Shown one piece after another: positions 18,901 to 25,461 of a DNA stretch of 28,692 nt. Origin of the DNA: Tritrichomonas foetus (lineage: Eukaryota; Parabasalia; Tritrichomonadida; Tritrichomonadidae); NCBI GenBank assembly GCA_001839685.1, contig MLAK01001191.1:1-28692 (forward strand), in the 5' to 3' direction. The notes beneath the pieces are model-generated. The model was given only the letters and a program-made list of their open reading frames with translations, ran no database searches and was not told the DNA's origin. Position 1 is the first letter of the stretch. Every line of letters begins with the position of its first letter. The translations under genes were made by a program, and so were the position numbers.

Positions 18901-19169
18901 TCTTTGTCATTTGAAATAAAATATATTTTTTGCGGATTAAAATAATTCCAAATCGTTAATAATAAAATTGTTGTTTTCCCTAACTTTGGAGGAATTACTA
19001 TTAGGGTATTATTTTGAATAGCAGTAACTGTTGCTTTTATTTGGTAATTTCTCCTCTCGACGCCTTCTGTTAATAAAACCTGAGATTCCGAAATTTCCTC
19101 AGGAGCTCCAGAAGCCTGTCCAAGGGAGCTGCTTAATACTAATAATCGTTGGCTTATACGATGTTCCAT
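15936..19169 (-). CDS. FANCM/Mph1-like SF2 helicase homologue with degenerate catalytic motifs
   Basis: A 1077-residue protein whose first 550 residues follow the FANCM/Mph1/Hef helicase plan. Residues 38-80 (ERRNYQ, NNTLIVIPPKLGKTT, WNYF) align with the FANCM Q-like motif and Walker A; Lys65 and Thr66 are kept. FATTAAIVKGI matches motif Ib. Motif II at 168-171 is DDFQ where the family has DEAH. HPKF (437-440), SKIIVLANLIDTCRCIVEYL and FKHGQINLIATT match the second RecA-like domain, but motif V is altered (ATTFENATLF) and the QRxGRxGR arginine finger of motif VI is missing. FANCM proteins remodel stalled forks and branched DNA; this one may bind DNA or ATP without normal helicase action. Residues 570-1077 are low-complexity, acidic and Asn/Ser/Lys-rich, with five NEEII(P/L) repeats at about 788-818. 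The start ATG follows CCATAT by 8 nt. Confidence 0.82.
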   Translation of the reverse strand: MEHRISQRLLVLSSSLGQASGAPEEISESQVLLTEGVERRNYQIKATVTAIQNNTLIVIPPKLGKTTILLLTIWNYFNPQKIYFISNDKESIQKLADFFSMTPILSVNSENFVMEKGHNLSQNNENSNENYLDKLFSQQIVFATTAAIVKGIKESWIKSFNPSLLIFDDFQTKFSHSNNQNLQNQRNNSTKTVSNPINHRENQTEIDDKIQINECNMNEVNINEVNQKLLENHLTHDNHIFGKNNNSFENEFWITNHLENLSSCRIVIATSNLPESKDTIQSLIDNLKIEKLVFYDEKMLQKYIPVQVLFSLGTDIVLLTELFDKLLCKFCINKLYVDHYLHSNKACDFTNKIVFKTLQEAQNRGKRLPQNIQNIFNLFLQLTSIRDKLVDYGPSQAYSAIESLKKKKMTEQRKQLLKSNEYKEFIKHLEKSRDELHPKFASIVNLILSKNYPSKIIVLANLIDTCRCIVEYLKSKPLIKPAELTMRTKKSKLALFKHGQINLIATTFENATLFDKMNIDLYIFFDQHDPSVLSGKNIFILHQMTNNSYPKEFLQPKIKELLANPDENFQFWINDQIIQTSVHEKLNQSPKSSPERSSTFDPYKVTILSQNIFNSSTNRKTIHRSQPHSFYSLNRLQIGMLSQPLPRKSKDSSEIPKLLDRKEEKAFHIDNDSEECKNITGKEVQIHGGEITNNSKEGFEIEKPKAQISPKDNISKPYISSSQQFHNVLHISVPFFSNSQLQRKTNYFKNHYSSNFEKENCICTNGNIYHNSCTHKIFENKDKMLNEEIIPNEEIIPNEEIIPNEEIILNEEIIPNEDNNNRNNHNFLCHTNIKKFFPENIPDKSLVSSLKLNSIEVKSTIDKSQHYLDDSFPDDLMDIDFGEQYTNKASSVSKNEFKIINGTESTISKKRVFDTSALPHLNKKKTSFLSDTSSQDIFVEEKPSFLTGDKEKIFNSKSFLSDFDLSSQLDSTDGNEIEQSMKYDDQFIQSNSMNPNDKEKTNIQTRSYLESDEDDYDFETCYDYETENKKNDVAVNTNFQSKTNKVPIPQSLINITTLKNKNTSFLSDSDDSFDFDL
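16717..16815. repeat. Tandem repeat, 18-bp unit, five copies plus a partial
   Basis: Units TCTTCATTTGGAATGATT start at 16717, 16735, 16753, 16771 and 16789, with a partial unit from 16807. The first two carry small changes (AATAATT; TTTAGAA), the next three are identical. On the minus strand each encodes NEEII plus P or L in the FANCM-like protein. The 18-bp period keeps the frame, so copy number could vary without breaking the gene. Confidence 0.9.
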
Positions 19170-19174
19170 TTCGA

Positions 19175-19179
19175 TATGG
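19175..19179 (-). promoter_or_regulatory. Candidate initiator (CCATA) of the FANCM-like gene
   Basis: CCATA on the minus strand has its A at 19177, 8 nt before the ATG at 19169. It resembles TCA-Y-W except for the first base. Confidence 0.3.
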
Positions 19180-19314
19180 AACTCAGAAGTTTTTTGATTG
19201 TATCAAATACTTCCTTTTTAACTTCCTTCCACAGATAAGTGAAGTAATATACGACATTTTTTTTTCCTCAAAAAGGCAGTATGTCAAACTCATAATCCAA
19301 AAAAGTGACGGTAT

Positions 19315-19510
19315 AAATGGTCGGATTCATGATCATTGATTTCAAAGATACAAAGGAAGTTCACTCGATCAGTCATTGGTTTTAGTCGGCAATAAGTAAC
19401 CATCATAGCCCGAAGATATTCCCCAAATTACTTTCTCAGTTCAGTCAGCGAAATGTCCAATGAACTTCCCTTTGTATCTTTGAAATTCAGGAATAATGAA
19501 TCCGACCATT
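19315..19510. repeat. Long imperfect inverted repeat (arms about 50 bp)
   Basis: The left arm (19315-19362) read forward and the right arm (19461-19510) read in reverse share AATGGTCGGATTCAT, then a few differences, then TTTCAAAGATACAAA and GGAAGTTCA, with two single-base gaps. Spacer is about 98 bp. Both arms can encode KWSDS and DFKDTK/NFKDTK-like peptides, so they look like two opposed copies of one coding fragment. Confidence 0.8.
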
Positions 19511-19616
19511 TATTTTGTTCAGCCAGCTCCAAGTCCAGTGCAAGAACAACACGGGAGGCTGAGCAATTAAAATTATTAAAATCTAATATTATTGTTGAAT
19601 GTAATGTTTTATTCAC
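19428..19616 (-). pseudogene. Coding-like fragment without an ATG
   Basis: The frame is open for 62 codons and ends in TAA at 19428-19430, but it opens with GTG and contains no ATG. Its middle reads VVLALDLELAEQNKWSDS then NFKDTKGSSLDISL, with a more even base composition than the spacer around it. The same peptide core occurs, frameshifted, in the opposite orientation at 19315-19383. It looks like a decayed piece of a repeated gene or element that I do not recognise. It may also be chance. Confidence 0.35.
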
Positions 19617-19704
19617 GTAAAATGAGACTTCATGAATATTTTTATTTGGTGTAAAAGATAATTAATCATAATTCGAAACTCATTTCAAGTTTAATTATAT
19701 ATCA

Positions 19705-21045
19705 TTAATCAGAATCGTCATCATCAACTTCTTCTTCATCAGATGAATGTATTCTCTCTTCATATTCATACGATTGAATCATTTCTTTGACGAAATCAAT
19801 GTTTTCGGTCATTTCAGGATAATCTAATCCCTCTGCCAAATAATGATGAATATATGCACTTTTCTTTAACATAGTTTCTGTCTGATGAAGTATTCGCTGA
19901 AAAACTGTTTTAAAAACTGTAGAATTGATAGCTGCTGTGGCAGAAACTTCAATATCTTCAACAGCATTATAGCAGATTGAAGTTGTTATATGAGGATTTT
20001 TCATATATCTGAAAAAATTCGGATAATATTTGTTAATAGTATGTTTTGTTTGTTTTCCAACTTCTGAAGGTGATATATAACCTCGATAAACAACAGCTGA
20101 TGCCATGGTTACTCCTTCTCTTAAATCACATTGTGTGGCAATATTTCTATGATAAAATAGTTTTTCTGTCAGCTTGCTGTAGTCAACTTGTTCTGTGTTG
20201 TTTTCTCCATCTAGGTTTATTTTAGCAATACAATTGTAACTATTCACTAAGAAGTGTAATCTTCCATAGGGAACAATATTTACTGCTATTTTCCTCATAT
20301 TAGTATTAAAAGATCCTGGGAATCTCAATGAACATGATAATCCCGACATTACATTGGAAATGGTTGTATTCAGATCATCATAAGTTGGATTTGTTATATT
20401 TGCAGCACCACATATCTCATATAAGGAATCATTATCAAATGTATATACTGCCTCAGTATAATCAATGAGTGTAGATAATGAAAGGATGCTATTTAATGGT
20501 TCAATGACATTTTCAGATTGCCTGGATGGGAAAATAGTGTAATAATTAAGGAATTTTCCACAGAATTGAAGAAAAAACTCACTAGTCAAGCTTGTCATCA
20601 TTCCACTGCCTGAACCACCTCCAAGAGCATGTGCTATTTGAATTCCTTCAAGTGCATCACATGACTCAGCTTCTTTTCGAAGAATGTCTACCATTTCAGA
20701 AACCAATTCCTGAGCTTTATCGCCATATCTTCCAATCGCCCAATTATTTCCTGATCCACCAAATTTATAAATAAAATTATCAGGTCTATACAATCCTCCA
20801 TAAGAGGATCCTCGAACTCTATCAATAGCAGTTGGCTCTAAATCTCCAAAAACTGCACGAGGAATATATCTATTTGGTACACTTTGATCAAAAAATATAT
20901 CTAAATATCCAGTTTCTTGATCTTCACAAGCGAAGGAATTACCGTTTTCATCTATAAAATGCTCATTTGCAATGTCTTTCCAAAATTTAGAACCTATTTG
21001 AGTTCCTGATTGTCCTAAATAGACATTTATGATTTCACGAACCAT
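19705..21045 (-). CDS. Divergent beta-tubulin
   Basis: A 446-residue tubulin-family GTPase. I start it at the ATG at 21045, giving MVREIINVYLGQSG at the position of the canonical MREI start and a typical length for the family. The frame runs 15 codons further to an ATG at 21090, but two TCACT initiator candidates lie inside that extension. Beta features are the GNNWA loop, RKEAE, SLRFPG, the MRKIAVNIVPYGRLHFLV stretch (Lys in the place where alpha has catalytic Glu), SATAAINST and an acidic tail. The nucleotide-binding glycine loop is GGGSGSG (142-148) where nearly all tubulins have GGGTGSG. The N-terminal loop QSGTQIG replaces QCGNQIG. Changes are spread over the length, so this is not the standard, strongly conserved axonemal beta-tubulin but a fast-evolving paralogue. 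The stop TAA is followed by TTAAA about 12 nt later. Confidence 0.9.
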   Translation of the reverse strand: MVREIINVYLGQSGTQIGSKFWKDIANEHFIDENGNSFACEDQETGYLDIFFDQSVPNRYIPRAVFGDLEPTAIDRVRGSSYGGLYRPDNFIYKFGGSGNNWAIGRYGDKAQELVSEMVDILRKEAESCDALEGIQIAHALGGGSGSGMMTSLTSEFFLQFCGKFLNYYTIFPSRQSENVIEPLNSILSLSTLIDYTEAVYTFDNDSLYEICGAANITNPTYDDLNTTISNVMSGLSCSLRFPGSFNTNMRKIAVNIVPYGRLHFLVNSYNCIAKINLDGENNTEQVDYSKLTEKLFYHRNIATQCDLREGVTMASAVVYRGYISPSEVGKQTKHTINKYYPNFFRYMKNPHITTSICYNAVEDIEVSATAAINSTVFKTVFQRILHQTETMLKKSAYIHHYLAEGLDYPEMTENIDFVKEMIQSYEYEERIHSSDEEEVDDDDSD

Positions 21046-21068
21046 AATCTTTCGGAAATAATTGTAAA

Positions 21069-21078
21069 AGTGAAGTGA
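21069..21078 (-). promoter_or_regulatory. Paired TCACT initiator candidates of the tubulin gene
   Basis: On the minus strand TCACTTCACT places two exact TCA-Y-W matches head to tail, with A at 21076 and 21071, 31 and 26 nt before the ATG at 21045. They lie downstream of the alternative ATG at 21090 and so favour the shorter protein. Confidence 0.4.
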
Positions 21079-21379
21079 GAATGCCGACATGCAGAAATAA
21101 ATTTCGAATCGAGTGAACTCTAATTCTGATAAAATCTCTTGAAAATATAATCACTAGCTTTTGTAAGATGTTTTGATCTTGAATAACTCTGTTTTATCTT
21201 TCATTAGTTAAATTTCTATATATCACGAATATTAATTAATGAAAATGAAGCAAAATTTTTCACTCAGATATATCAGTAAAACCAAAAAATGTTGTATCTC
21301 CTAGAAATTTTGTTCAAAATGTTCATAAAAAACAATCGTAGATTATCAATTTTTTTTAAAAATAATACTATTAATATTC

Positions 21380-21383
21380 TTTA
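21380..21383 (-). terminator. TAAA overlapping the Rab stop codon
   Basis: The TAA stop of the Rab gene is followed by A, giving TAAA, the trichomonad-type polyadenylation signal. Assigned by analogy. Confidence 0.35.
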
Positions 21384-21956
21384 GCAGAAACATCCGCCTC
21401 CACCTCCACTTTCATTTTCTATTTTAACATTCGCGTCAGCAGCATTGCTAGATATTTGATTCGAAATTGGAATTTCTCCAACAAATTGGAACAGTTCGTT
21501 GATGTTTGATGGCTTTCGTGCGCTAGTTTCGATAAATTTCGCCTGATGTGCTTCTGCAAACCTCTGGCCGTCTTCTGTGGATATCGCTCTTGCATCCTCG
21601 AGGTCTGACTTGTTTCCGACAATAATAATTGCTGGATTGGCAATATCGAGAACTGTTTTGATCCATCTGTCCAAATTTTCGAAAGATTCTTGATTTGTTA
21701 TATCATAGACGATAATTGCGATTGTCGAATTCCGTAAATAAGAAGGGATCAAAGAATGGAACTGCTCCTGTCCGGCCGTGTCCCAAATTTGTACTCTGAT
21801 TGTTTCAGTTCCAACGGTAATATTTTTCGAGAAAAAGTCGATCCCAACTGTGGGGCCTTGGTCTTGCGCTGAGTTGTTGTATATCAATTGGCTAATAATT
21901 GAGGTTTTTCCAACAGATGAATCACCAACAAAAACAACTTTGTGACTTTGCATCAT
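21381..21956 (-). CDS. Rab-family small GTPase (Rab6/Rab5-like)
   Basis: A 191-residue vesicle-traffic GTPase with all guanine-nucleotide motifs: GDSSVGKT (11-18), the switch I TVGIDFF, WDTAGQEQF (58-66), NKSD and ETSA. SLIPSYLRNSTIAIIVYDITN is close to the Rab6 stretch, and GIDFFSKN fits Rab6 also. The tail is a glycine run ending in Cys-Phe-Cys, a CxC geranylgeranylation signal, so membrane attachment on Golgi or endosome membranes is expected. Two tandem ATGs (21956 and 21953) could start it; a TCATT initiator lies 20 nt upstream. Base composition is more balanced than in neighbouring long genes. It is divergent from the gene at 22123, with 166 bp between. Confidence 0.95.
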   Translation of the reverse strand: MMQSHKVVFVGDSSVGKTSIISQLIYNNSAQDQGPTVGIDFFSKNITVGTETIRVQIWDTAGQEQFHSLIPSYLRNSTIAIIVYDITNQESFENLDRWIKTVLDIANPAIIIVGNKSDLEDARAISTEDGQRFAEAHQAKFIETSARKPSNINELFQFVGEIPISNQISSNAADANVKIENESGGGGGCFC

Positions 21957-21973
21957 TACTAAATGGAGATTTC

Positions 21974-21978
21974 AATGA
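21974..21978 (-). promoter_or_regulatory. Candidate initiator (TCATT) of the Rab gene
   Basis: TCATT on the minus strand has its A at 21976, 20 nt before the first ATG at 21956, and fits TCA-Y-W exactly. Confidence 0.4.
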
Positions 21979-22122
21979 TTATTTGACCAATTAGATTGAA
22001 ATGAACTTTTTGTGAACGTTATTTGGTCCAATTTCTTCAATTTTCTGAACATGGACAACTTTTTGATAGTCCAAATTATGCATATAAATTCACCAATATG
22101 GTCAATTTTTCTGTGAAGCTGT

Positions 22123-24657
22123 ATGCATGATATACTTTTCATCAATCCTCCTCATCCAGAAATAAAAAATGTGGTATATCCATACAAGAATATATACATG
22201 AGGAAAATTTCACAATTTGATGATGTGCTTTTTACAAGAGCAGAAAATCATGATGAATTATTAAAATCATTTCATTCAATGATTAATCGATTGAAACAAG
22301 AACAATACGATATTAAATGTGCATTAATATCATATCTAATCACAAATATAGAAGAATCAATGTTTCAATTTTTATTAACATCAAATCTATTGGATTGTGT
22401 TACATCGGTTTTATTATTTCAGAGATTAGACGACACGCAAAAAGAAATATTTGATATTCAATTTCATCTATTTTTAAACCGATGTATCAAACCTTTCATG
22501 AAATTTTTAAATGATGAACAAATTTTTGCTTTTGAAAAGGCTTTAATTAATCTGAATTTTGAAAAATGTCAGAATCTACTTCAAGCAATTTTCATATCTG
22601 TTAGATTAACACAATGGGTTTCAAATCCATATAGAAGTCCTCAATCACTCCAAATTTTTCTCAAATCATTAAAAAAGGTGCTTTCAAAAAGCCTTCTGAT
22701 TTTTCAGCAATATTCTCGAGATTTAATGAATTTCGAGAATTACCATAAATTTAAAAATTTCAATACGATTTTGAAAAACCCTGAGAATGATGATTATAAG
22801 AATTATGATTGTTCTTTACCAAATTTGCTAGCTGTTGAAATTTCTCGTTGCTTGGTTATTTCTGTCTTTTTATTTGATTCATTTTCTTCTTATGATTTAA
22901 GTAAAGTTCGTTCTAATTTAATAAGTTGTATAACAACATTACTAATGCTTTCCCCATCATCATTTGGAAATAGTTCAACTATTGAATGTCTCCACAAAAT
23001 TCGAACATCAAAAAAGCTCGCAATACCTCTAATTGATTCAAATGAACATCCCAATCGTGTTCCTTTGATTTCAATTTTACAATTAATCAGACTCTCTTTA
23101 TTTTCAATTCATAATTATGATCAATTCATTTTATTAGATATTGCTTCAGTCTCACCTGCTTCACAGAGTACTGTTTTAATGTTTCATCCAAAATTATATG
23201 AACTTGATAAGAAACAACATTTTTTTAATCGTTGTTTATCAATTGATAGTGCAGCTAAATATATTAAATTTGGAAAGACACCAAAAGATTTAATTGAACT
23301 TGCTATTTTCCTTAGATCACCTGAACTTACACCGGCACATTTAAACGTATTAACAAAAGATTTAAATAAAATCGTATTTATTGTATATAATAGTGTAAAA
23401 CGACTTCATCGTTCCACTACTGATGCACGAATATTAATTGCATCTGCGAAAATAATATCGTTTTTTATATCCTTTACTGATATTGATTTAATACATAATC
23501 CTACTGCACAGTTACCAAGAACATATGTTTATATTTCCGAAAAAATATGTGATTCGATTGTTTCATCTCCACTTTTTTCATTGATTCCCAATTCAAAACC
23601 GATTTCATTTTTACTTTTATCTGCTTTTGAAGAGCTTGCTGATTCTTTGGCATTACATCCATTCTCATTTCTATCTGTAATTACGAACACTAATCCAACT
23701 CCAGGAAGGGTTCTACTTCTTTCATATGTAATAAAATCGAAAAATTTTGAAAAGCTGGTTTTTATTTGGAAAGAAATGATAAAATTTAATCTTGGAAAAA
23801 TCATTTCGTTTGGATTATCAATTTTAAAGGTTCCTAGTGTAATTACATGTAATATAGCTGCTGATTTCTTTATTGCACTGGTAGAAATTGCTTGTAGGTA
23901 TCAAATTCCACAAGACAACATTTTTCAGCTTTGTCAGACACCTTTGCTTATGCTAAATAATCTTGTTATTAGGTTATTAGAGCTTGATCCTATTCATAAT
24001 TCAATTAGTATGATTAATTTCTTATGTTTTCTTCATCGATTGATTTCTAAATCAAAAATAATGAAATCTTTCATTTTGTTGACAGGTGGAATTAAATTTA
24101 ATGAGAAATTAATTTCTTTGATCAAATCAGACATTTCTGCAATTAGTGGGAAACTTTCTGCCAAAGCTATTCAAATTATTGCTGCTGTTTCTGATTATAA
24201 TAATACATTACAACCAAAAGTTCTTGCTGCACAACGCTTAATTTTTGATGTTCCTCATCATTATTGGATACGCGATTGGATTCACGAACTCAATCAGACA
24301 TCTGAATGCGAATTTTTACCAAAACATGAACGTGGAATATTTGCACTTGCTGCAACCGAATTATTGATTGCATGGTCAGAACCACCACCTCTTGCAGCTT
24401 TTGTATCGAAAAATCTCAACACTGACTTCGTTCATAAAATAGAAAACTTTGCAAAAGATGCTGGAAATCCTTTTGATTATGCTGTATTTAAAATGTTAGG
24501 TAAAGTCAAAGAAAAGTACGCTGTTGCTGAAGCAGAAGAAAATCAAGATGATTTGATCAATACTCAATTGAAATTTCAATCTCAAAATGCTTGTAAAACA
24601 CTTCAAGGTATGTTTTTCAAAATTATAAGCAATTCTTTTACTAAGAATGAAGATTAA
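22123..24657 (+). CDS. Helical protein of unknown function (844 aa)
   Basis: A long intronless gene I do not recognise. The protein is mostly predicted helix with many Leu/Ile/Phe-rich amphipathic stretches, no signal peptide and no visible catalytic motif; it may be another HEAT/ARM-type solenoid. It is coded in the same A+T-rich style as the 1390-residue protein. The start is uncertain. The ATG at 22123 gives 844 residues, but a second ATG at 22198 (819 residues, MRKISQFDD) has a CCATA initiator candidate 16 nt before it. A TCACC at 22090-22094 would place an out-of-frame upstream ATG (22098) in the leader of the longer form. The last residues are acidic and the stop is TAAA. It is divergent from the Rab gene. 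Confidence 0.88.
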   Translation: MHDILFINPPHPEIKNVVYPYKNIYMRKISQFDDVLFTRAENHDELLKSFHSMINRLKQEQYDIKCALISYLITNIEESMFQFLLTSNLLDCVTSVLLFQRLDDTQKEIFDIQFHLFLNRCIKPFMKFLNDEQIFAFEKALINLNFEKCQNLLQAIFISVRLTQWVSNPYRSPQSLQIFLKSLKKVLSKSLLIFQQYSRDLMNFENYHKFKNFNTILKNPENDDYKNYDCSLPNLLAVEISRCLVISVFLFDSFSSYDLSKVRSNLISCITTLLMLSPSSFGNSSTIECLHKIRTSKKLAIPLIDSNEHPNRVPLISILQLIRLSLFSIHNYDQFILLDIASVSPASQSTVLMFHPKLYELDKKQHFFNRCLSIDSAAKYIKFGKTPKDLIELAIFLRSPELTPAHLNVLTKDLNKIVFIVYNSVKRLHRSTTDARILIASAKIISFFISFTDIDLIHNPTAQLPRTYVYISEKICDSIVSSPLFSLIPNSKPISFLLLSAFEELADSLALHPFSFLSVITNTNPTPGRVLLLSYVIKSKNFEKLVFIWKEMIKFNLGKIISFGLSILKVPSVITCNIAADFFIALVEIACRYQIPQDNIFQLCQTPLLMLNNLVIRLLELDPIHNSISMINFLCFLHRLISKSKIMKSFILLTGGIKFNEKLISLIKSDISAISGKLSAKAIQIIAAVSDYNNTLQPKVLAAQRLIFDVPHHYWIRDWIHELNQTSECEFLPKHERGIFALAATELLIAWSEPPPLAAFVSKNLNTDFVHKIENFAKDAGNPFDYAVFKMLGKVKEKYAVAEAEENQDDLINTQLKFQSQNACKTLQGMFFKIISNSFTKNED
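22180..22184 (+). promoter_or_regulatory. Alternative initiator (CCATA) inside the 22123 frame
   Basis: CCATA has its A at 22182, 16 nt before the in-frame ATG at 22198. If used, the first 25 codons of the longer reading are not translated. Confidence 0.25.
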
Positions 24658-24658
24658 A
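24655..24658 (+). terminator. TAAA overlapping the stop of the 22123 gene
   Basis: Stop TAA at 24655-24657 is followed by A, as expected for the overlapping stop/polyadenylation signal of trichomonads. Confidence 0.35.
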
Positions 24659-24740
24659 TCGAAATATTTATGACCATTATAAATAATATATTGTTATGCA
24701 TAAATGAGAAATTATATTCATCAACTCCTCACAACCAGCA

Positions 24741-24765
24741 TTTTTTTTTTTAAAAAAAAAAAAAA
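24741..24765. repeat. T11A14 homopolymer palindrome
   Basis: Eleven T followed by fourteen A, then A-rich sequence to about 24780. Such tracts are self-complementary and exclude nucleosomes; they are also error-prone in sequencing, so the lengths may be inexact. Confidence 0.8.
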
Positions 24766-25321
24766 GAAAAAGAAAAATTAATCTTATTGATTTGTAAATC
24801 TATAAATTTATTCTTGTAATCGAATTTGATAGTTTACAATGATTATATTTTAAATTTTACTTGATTTTTGAAAACCGTTGGTTTTTACTGAAGATAATCG
24901 ATTATTATATATTATATAGAAATTTGGTCTACTCAAAATTAGAATATAAATTTGAAAGAAAAATCGAATTGAAACTTTTAAAAACGTGTAATTTTCAAAA
25001 CATTTCCTCTCTCACCGTTTTTATGTATTTCATTGTTGTTATTACTAAAAATTGCAATAGAGTTTATATCAAAAAAGATACATTTTAAAATATTTCAATA
25101 ATAAATATCTTCGAAGTGAGAGATTCAAAAAACCACCGTTTTTTTTGAAGATGTATTCAATAATTGAATGATTAATGTTTAATTTTTTTTGTTTTGTTTT
25201 AGCACATTCTCTGGTCATATTATTTTCATCATGTATCCGAGACAAAGGAGATAAATGGCGATCAAAATATCTCAAATTTTTTGAATATACAATATTGTTC
25301 ATGATCTTTTCAATGAAATGA

Positions 25322-25353
25322 ATAATATTCTCAAATAATTATGAGAATATTAT
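25322..25353. repeat. Perfect 12-bp inverted repeat, 8-nt loop
   Basis: ATAATATTCTCA (25322-25333) and TGAGAATATTAT (25342-25353) are exact reverse complements around AATAATTA. It lies about 100 bp upstream of the protease initiator, so a binding site for a dimeric factor is possible. Confidence 0.75.
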
Positions 25354-25448
25354 AAATTATAGAATTAACAGAAATAATTATTTGAAATTTTTAAGAAGAA
25401 TTGAATTCATGGAAATATATAGTCAAAAGTTTCTGAGATCAATTTATT

Positions 25449-25453
25449 TCATT
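25449..25453 (+). promoter_or_regulatory. Candidate initiator (TCATT) of the protease gene
   Basis: TCATT has its A at 25451, 11 nt before the ATG at 25462, and fits TCA-Y-W exactly. Confidence 0.4.
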
Positions 25454-25461
25454 TTCTTGTA

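Larger units (their letters stand above)
19170..19704. other. Intergenic region with a long inverted repeat
   Basis: This 535-bp stretch lies upstream of the FANCM-like gene and downstream of the tubulin gene. No complete gene is seen. It has patches of higher G+C than other spacers, an imperfect inverted repeat (arms 19315-19362 and 19461-19510) and a coding-like minus-strand fragment. Confidence 0.55.
24658..25461. other. Intergenic region before the protease gene
   Basis: An 804-bp gene-free stretch of low-complexity A+T-rich DNA. Open frames here are short and of non-coding composition. It contains a T11A14 tract at 24741-24765 and a perfect hairpin at 25322-25353. No tRNA is seen. Confidence 0.6.

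Noticed and set aside
19031..19339. 102-codon plus-strand frame over the start of the FANCM-like gene
   Set aside because: Most of it is antisense to the conserved Walker A region, and its end only partly overlaps the inverted repeat.
21046..21090. Fifteen extra codons at the start of the tubulin frame
   Set aside because: Tubulins start at MREI-like sequence, which begins at 21045, and both initiator candidates lie within the extension.
21957..22122. GACCAA/TTGGTC half-sites in the Rab/844-aa divergent promoter
   Set aside because: Matches are only 6-8 bp with uneven spacing, which is expected by chance in this length.
24861..25302. Two 75-77-codon frames in the spacer before the protease
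   Set aside because: They consist of Phe/Ile/Lys/Tyr-rich A+T translation and overlap each other on opposite strands.
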